Below, in pieces: positions 61,651 to 64,000 of a stretch of DNA of 64,000 nucleotides (the stretch's first letter is position 1; the number at the start of each line of letters is the position of its first letter). The notes below the pieces were generated by a model, which saw only the letters and a program-made list of their open reading frames with translations, did not search any database and was not told where the DNA came from. Source of the DNA: UBA2108 sp963925495 (GTDB lineage Bacteria > Bacteroidota > Bacteroidia > Flavobacteriales_G > Salibacteraceae); assembly GCA_963925495.1 (NCBI GenBank), contig CAWUST010000001.1, positions 14,202 to 78,201 of the forward strand, read 5' to 3'. The translations under genes and the position numbers were made by a program.

Positions 61651-62721
61651 TTAAGGATTGTGCATTACACCTCCAATACAGTCTCGTTTAGCCCCTGTAA
61701 CAGATGCAAGGCAATTATTTTGGCGAGTTAAATAAAGTGCTGCTAAAAAAGCAAAAAGCATTGCCTCTTTAAACTCAATGAGTTGCTGGCTGCCAATTTT
61801 TATTTTTCCACTGGTTTTTTTGATGATTAATTCCAGAATATAATTGTTGTATGCTCCTCCTCCAGTTACTAGAGTTGTGGTATTTGAAGGGAGAATTTTG
61901 GATATTTGGACAGCAATATGTTCACTAAAGGTCCTCATTTTATCGCGGTCGGAAATATTAGTTGAGTCTAATAATGGCTCAATATTATTCTCAACCCATT
62001 CCCGTCCTAAGGACTTTGGGGGTGAAGTTTTATAAAAATCAAGGGAATTCAGTTTGTCAAGAAGTTCAAAATTCAATTCTCCAGAACGCGAAATATTTCC
62101 AGACTCGTCAAACTCTGCTCCTTCTTTTTGTGCAAGCCTATTGAGTACATAATTAATGGGGCAAATGTCAAAAGCTATAATGCTATTTTGGTTTTTGATT
62201 GAGATATTAGCAAAACCACCTAAATTTAAACAAGATTTATAATTTTTAAAAAGATGTAAATCACCAATAGGTACTAAAGGCGCCCCTTGTCCTCCTAATG
62301 AAATATCTTTTTGCCGAAAATCAGATATTGTTTTTATTTTAGTAATGGCTGCTATTTCTTGACCGTCTCCAGTTTGAAATGTTATTCCTAATTCTGGTTT
62401 GTGAAAAATAGTATGACCGTGAGAAGCTATACAGTCTGGCAGTGGAAATATTGAATTTTCAATAAAGTTTTTAGCTTGAGTTCCTAAAAATTTCCCAAAA
62501 GAAACATGTTCTTCTTGGAGTTTATTTCGATTACAGCTTTCCTGTGACTTAAGCCATTTTTTTTCCGCATTAGAATAGGCTATTGTCTTGGATTCTAGAA
62601 TTTTGTATGTCCAATCAGAATTTTCACATTCAAATTGACATAAACTAAGGTCTAAACCATCCAATGATGTCCCCGACATCATTCCCAATATGGTGTATTT
62701 CAGTTTATTTGACACAGCCAA
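61651..62721 (-). CDS. anmK: Anhydro-N-acetylmuramic acid kinase
   Basis: Phosphorylates and opens 1,6-anhydro-MurNAc in cell-wall recycling. The 356-residue protein has TILGMMSGTSLDGLDLSL, GHTIFHKPELGITFQTGDG, DFRQKDISLGGQGAPLVPI, NLGGFANIS, FDICPINYVLN and VTGGGAYNNYILE. It starts at TTG 62721 or, seven bases further in, GTG 62715, both close to the first motif. Length is slightly below 370, normal for Bacteroidota. It is divergent from the acyl-CoA dehydrogenase gene. Confidence 0.94.
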   Translation of the reverse strand: MAVSNKLKYTILGMMSGTSLDGLDLSLCQFECENSDWTYKILESKTIAYSNAEKKWLKSQESCNRNKLQEEHVSFGKFLGTQAKNFIENSIFPLPDCIASHGHTIFHKPELGITFQTGDGQEIAAITKIKTISDFRQKDISLGGQGAPLVPIGDLHLFKNYKSCLNLGGFANISIKNQNSIIAFDICPINYVLNRLAQKEGAEFDESGNISRSGELNFELLDKLNSLDFYKTSPPKSLGREWVENNIEPLLDSTNISDRDKMRTFSEHIAVQISKILPSNTTTLVTGGGAYNNYILELIIKKTSGKIKIGSQQLIEFKEAMLFAFLAALYLTRQNNCLASVTGAKRDCIGGVMHNP

Positions 62722-62751
62722 GCAAGATTAGCAAATTTGCGCATTATGGAG

Positions 62752-62759
62752 TACTTTTG
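62752..62759 (+). promoter_or_regulatory. -7 box TACTTTTG upstream of the acyl-CoA dehydrogenase gene
   Basis: Exact TAnnTTTG match lying inside the long upstream open frame and 37 bp before the ATG at 62797. It supports the shorter start. Confidence 0.55.
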
Positions 62760-62796
62760 CCGCCCCATTTTAGAGGAATATTTAAATTTTTTGAAT

Positions 62797-63939
62797 ATGA
62801 ATTTTGAGTTAACAGAAGAACATCGTGCTGTACAGGATGCTGCAAGAGATTTTACCCAAAGTGTTTTATTGCCAGGGGTAATTGAAAGAGATAGGGATAT
62901 GAAATTTCCAAAAGAACAAATTGCCCAATTGGGTGAGTTAGGTTTTATGGGAATGATGACTGATCCTAAATATGGCGGAGGTGGAATGGATGCTGTTTCT
63001 TATGCTATTGCCATGGAAGAATTTTCTAAAGTAGATTCCTCGAGTTCGGTTTGTGTTTCAGTATGTAATTCTCTTGTTAATTATGGGTTAGAACTGTACG
63101 GTACAGAAGAGCAAAAACATAAATATTTAGCGCCAATAGCACGTGGTGAGAATACAGGAGCATTTTGCTTGAGTGAGCCAGAAGCAGGTTCTGATGCAAC
63201 TTCTCAACAAACAACAGCCATTGACATGGGGGATTATTACTTGTTAAATGGGACAAAAAATTGGATTACAAATGGTGGGTCTGCTTCTACTTACATTGTA
63301 ATTGCGCAAACAGACAAAGAAAAAGGACACCTAGGAATTAATGCTTTAATTGTTGAAAAAGGCACGGGAGGTTTTATTGTTGGAGCAAAAGAAGATAAAA
63401 TGGGGATTCGCGCTAGTGATACTCATACTCTTATGTTTAACGATGTAAAGGTTCCTAAAGAAAACAGAATTGGTGAAGATGGTTTTGGATTCAAATTCGC
63501 TATGAAAACTTTAGAAGGCGGAAGAATTGGAATTGCTGCTCAAGCTTTAGGAATTGCACAAGGAGCTTATGAACTGGCTCTTGCTTATTCAAAGGAAAGA
63601 AAAACATTTGGTAAACCAATTTGTGAACACCAAGCTATTCAATTCAAATTGGCGGATATGGCCACAAATATTGAAGCTGCTCGTTTATTAGTTTACAAAG
63701 CTGCCTGGATGAAAGACCAAAAAATGAATTACGGTGAGGCAAGTGCAATGGCAAAGTTATATGCTAGTCAAGTTGCAATGGACACCACTATTGAAGCAGT
63801 TCAAATTCACGGCGGATATGGTTTTGTAAAAGAATATCATGTGGAACGTTTGATGCGCGACGCCAAGATTACACAGATTTACGAAGGAACTTCTGAAATT
63901 CAGAAAATCATAATTTCAAGATCTGTTTTAAGAGATTAA
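62797..63939 (+). CDS. Short/medium-chain acyl-CoA dehydrogenase
   Basis: FAD enzyme catalysing the first oxidation of fatty-acyl or branched-chain acyl-CoAs, passing electrons to ETF. From ATG 62797 the product is 380 residues: MNFELTEEHRAVQDAARDFT, CLSEPEAGSDA, WITNGGSASTYIV, GIAAQALGIAQGAYELALAY and VQIHGGYGFVKEYHVERLMR. The final YEGTSEIQKIIISR contains the catalytic Glu. The frame extends to 62737 but the promoter box sits in that extension. Length and motifs are typical of butyryl/isovaleryl-type enzymes; the exact substrate is not determined. Confidence 0.92.
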   Translation: MNFELTEEHRAVQDAARDFTQSVLLPGVIERDRDMKFPKEQIAQLGELGFMGMMTDPKYGGGGMDAVSYAIAMEEFSKVDSSSSVCVSVCNSLVNYGLELYGTEEQKHKYLAPIARGENTGAFCLSEPEAGSDATSQQTTAIDMGDYYLLNGTKNWITNGGSASTYIVIAQTDKEKGHLGINALIVEKGTGGFIVGAKEDKMGIRASDTHTLMFNDVKVPKENRIGEDGFGFKFAMKTLEGGRIGIAAQALGIAQGAYELALAYSKERKTFGKPICEHQAIQFKLADMATNIEAARLLVYKAAWMKDQKMNYGEASAMAKLYASQVAMDTTIEAVQIHGGYGFVKEYHVERLMRDAKITQIYEGTSEIQKIIISRSVLRD

Positions 63940-63962
63940 TTTTATTTAAAATAATATTTTGG

Positions 63963-63994
63963 AAACCTAGTCGTGAAAACTGCTAGGTTTTTTT
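63963..63994 (+). terminator. Rho-independent terminator of the acyl-CoA dehydrogenase gene
   Basis: AAACCTAG (63963-63970) pairs with CTAGGTTT (63983-63990), followed by TTTT. The loop is 12 nt. The window ends a few bases later. Confidence 0.8.
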
Positions 63995-64000
63995 GTGGGC

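Noticed and set aside
62737..62796. 20-residue extension of the acyl-CoA dehydrogenase
   Set aside because: It contains the TACTTTTG promoter box; family proteins begin at MNFELTEEH.

Overview
The window is a low-GC chromosomal segment from a member of the Bacteroidota, most likely the Flavobacteriia/Flavobacteriales. The evidence is the recurring TAnnTTTG promoter boxes, the near absence of Shine-Dalgarno sequences, many TTG/GTG starts, a mraZ-to-ftsZ division cluster with an FtsL-like protein and a PASTA-tailed transpeptidase, a LytTR/Reg_prop two-component system, and remnants of type IX secretion (T9SS) C-terminal sorting domains. I see no tRNA, rRNA, CRISPR array, transposase or phage gene.

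Layout. 1-4.3 kb: translation operon rplM-rpsI, rpsB-tsf, pyrH-frr. 4.3-6.6 kb: aspS and tadA, divergent. 6.8-10.8 kb (minus strand): a small unknown protein, a large periplasmic-propeller histidine kinase and a LytTR regulator. 10.8-15.2 kb: an SDR epimerase, a 916-residue membrane-anchored unknown and a YraN nuclease-fold protein. 15.2-15.5 kb: a decayed T9SS cargo tail. 15.6-17.5 kb: an S9 peptidase lipoprotein. 17.7-19.9 kb (minus): prs-rplY-pth. 20-26.8 kb: a PKD lipoprotein, NADP-type gdhA, kbl, a lipoprotein plus CPBP-type membrane protein, and a SpmA/SpmB-like protein. 26.9-31.8 kb: a Sua5/YciO protein and a tightly coupled three-gene cluster (membrane-embedded spermidine-synthase-like protein, His-rich polytopic membrane protein, Tat-exported flavoprotein). 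31.8-33.2 kb (minus): an alpha/beta hydrolase and engB. 33.4-49.2 kb: the mra/dcw cluster mraZ-rsmH-ftsL-ftsI-murE-mraY-murD-ftsW-murG-murC-ftsQ-ftsA-ftsZ, without murF or ddl. 49.2-54.1 kb: a YqeY protein, a START-domain protein, a graveyard of gene fragments, and an ABC transporter pair. 54.1-62.7 kb (minus): anmK, an amino-acid dehydrogenase, an NhaD antiporter, exbB-exbD-tonB, a GT39-type glycosyltransferase and folC. 62.8-63.9 kb: an acyl-CoA dehydrogenase.

Most of the window is core housekeeping: translation, peptidoglycan precursor synthesis and division, PRPP and glutamate metabolism, and TonB energisation. The less ordinary parts are (a) the 27.6-31.8 kb aminopropyltransferase/membrane/flavoprotein cluster, which I cannot match to a named system; (b) three pieces of decayed DNA: a T9SS domain with an internal deletion at 15.2 kb, a frameshifted sugar-dehydrogenase-like T9SS tail at 50.5-50.8 kb, and an inverted ~130-bp copy of the 3' end of the 24.6-kb CPBP gene at 50.3-50.45 kb; and (c) regulatory structures: four perfectly spaced MraZ boxes and a long inverted repeat just before ftsW.

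All functional calls come from reading motifs and recalling protein families. No database search was run.
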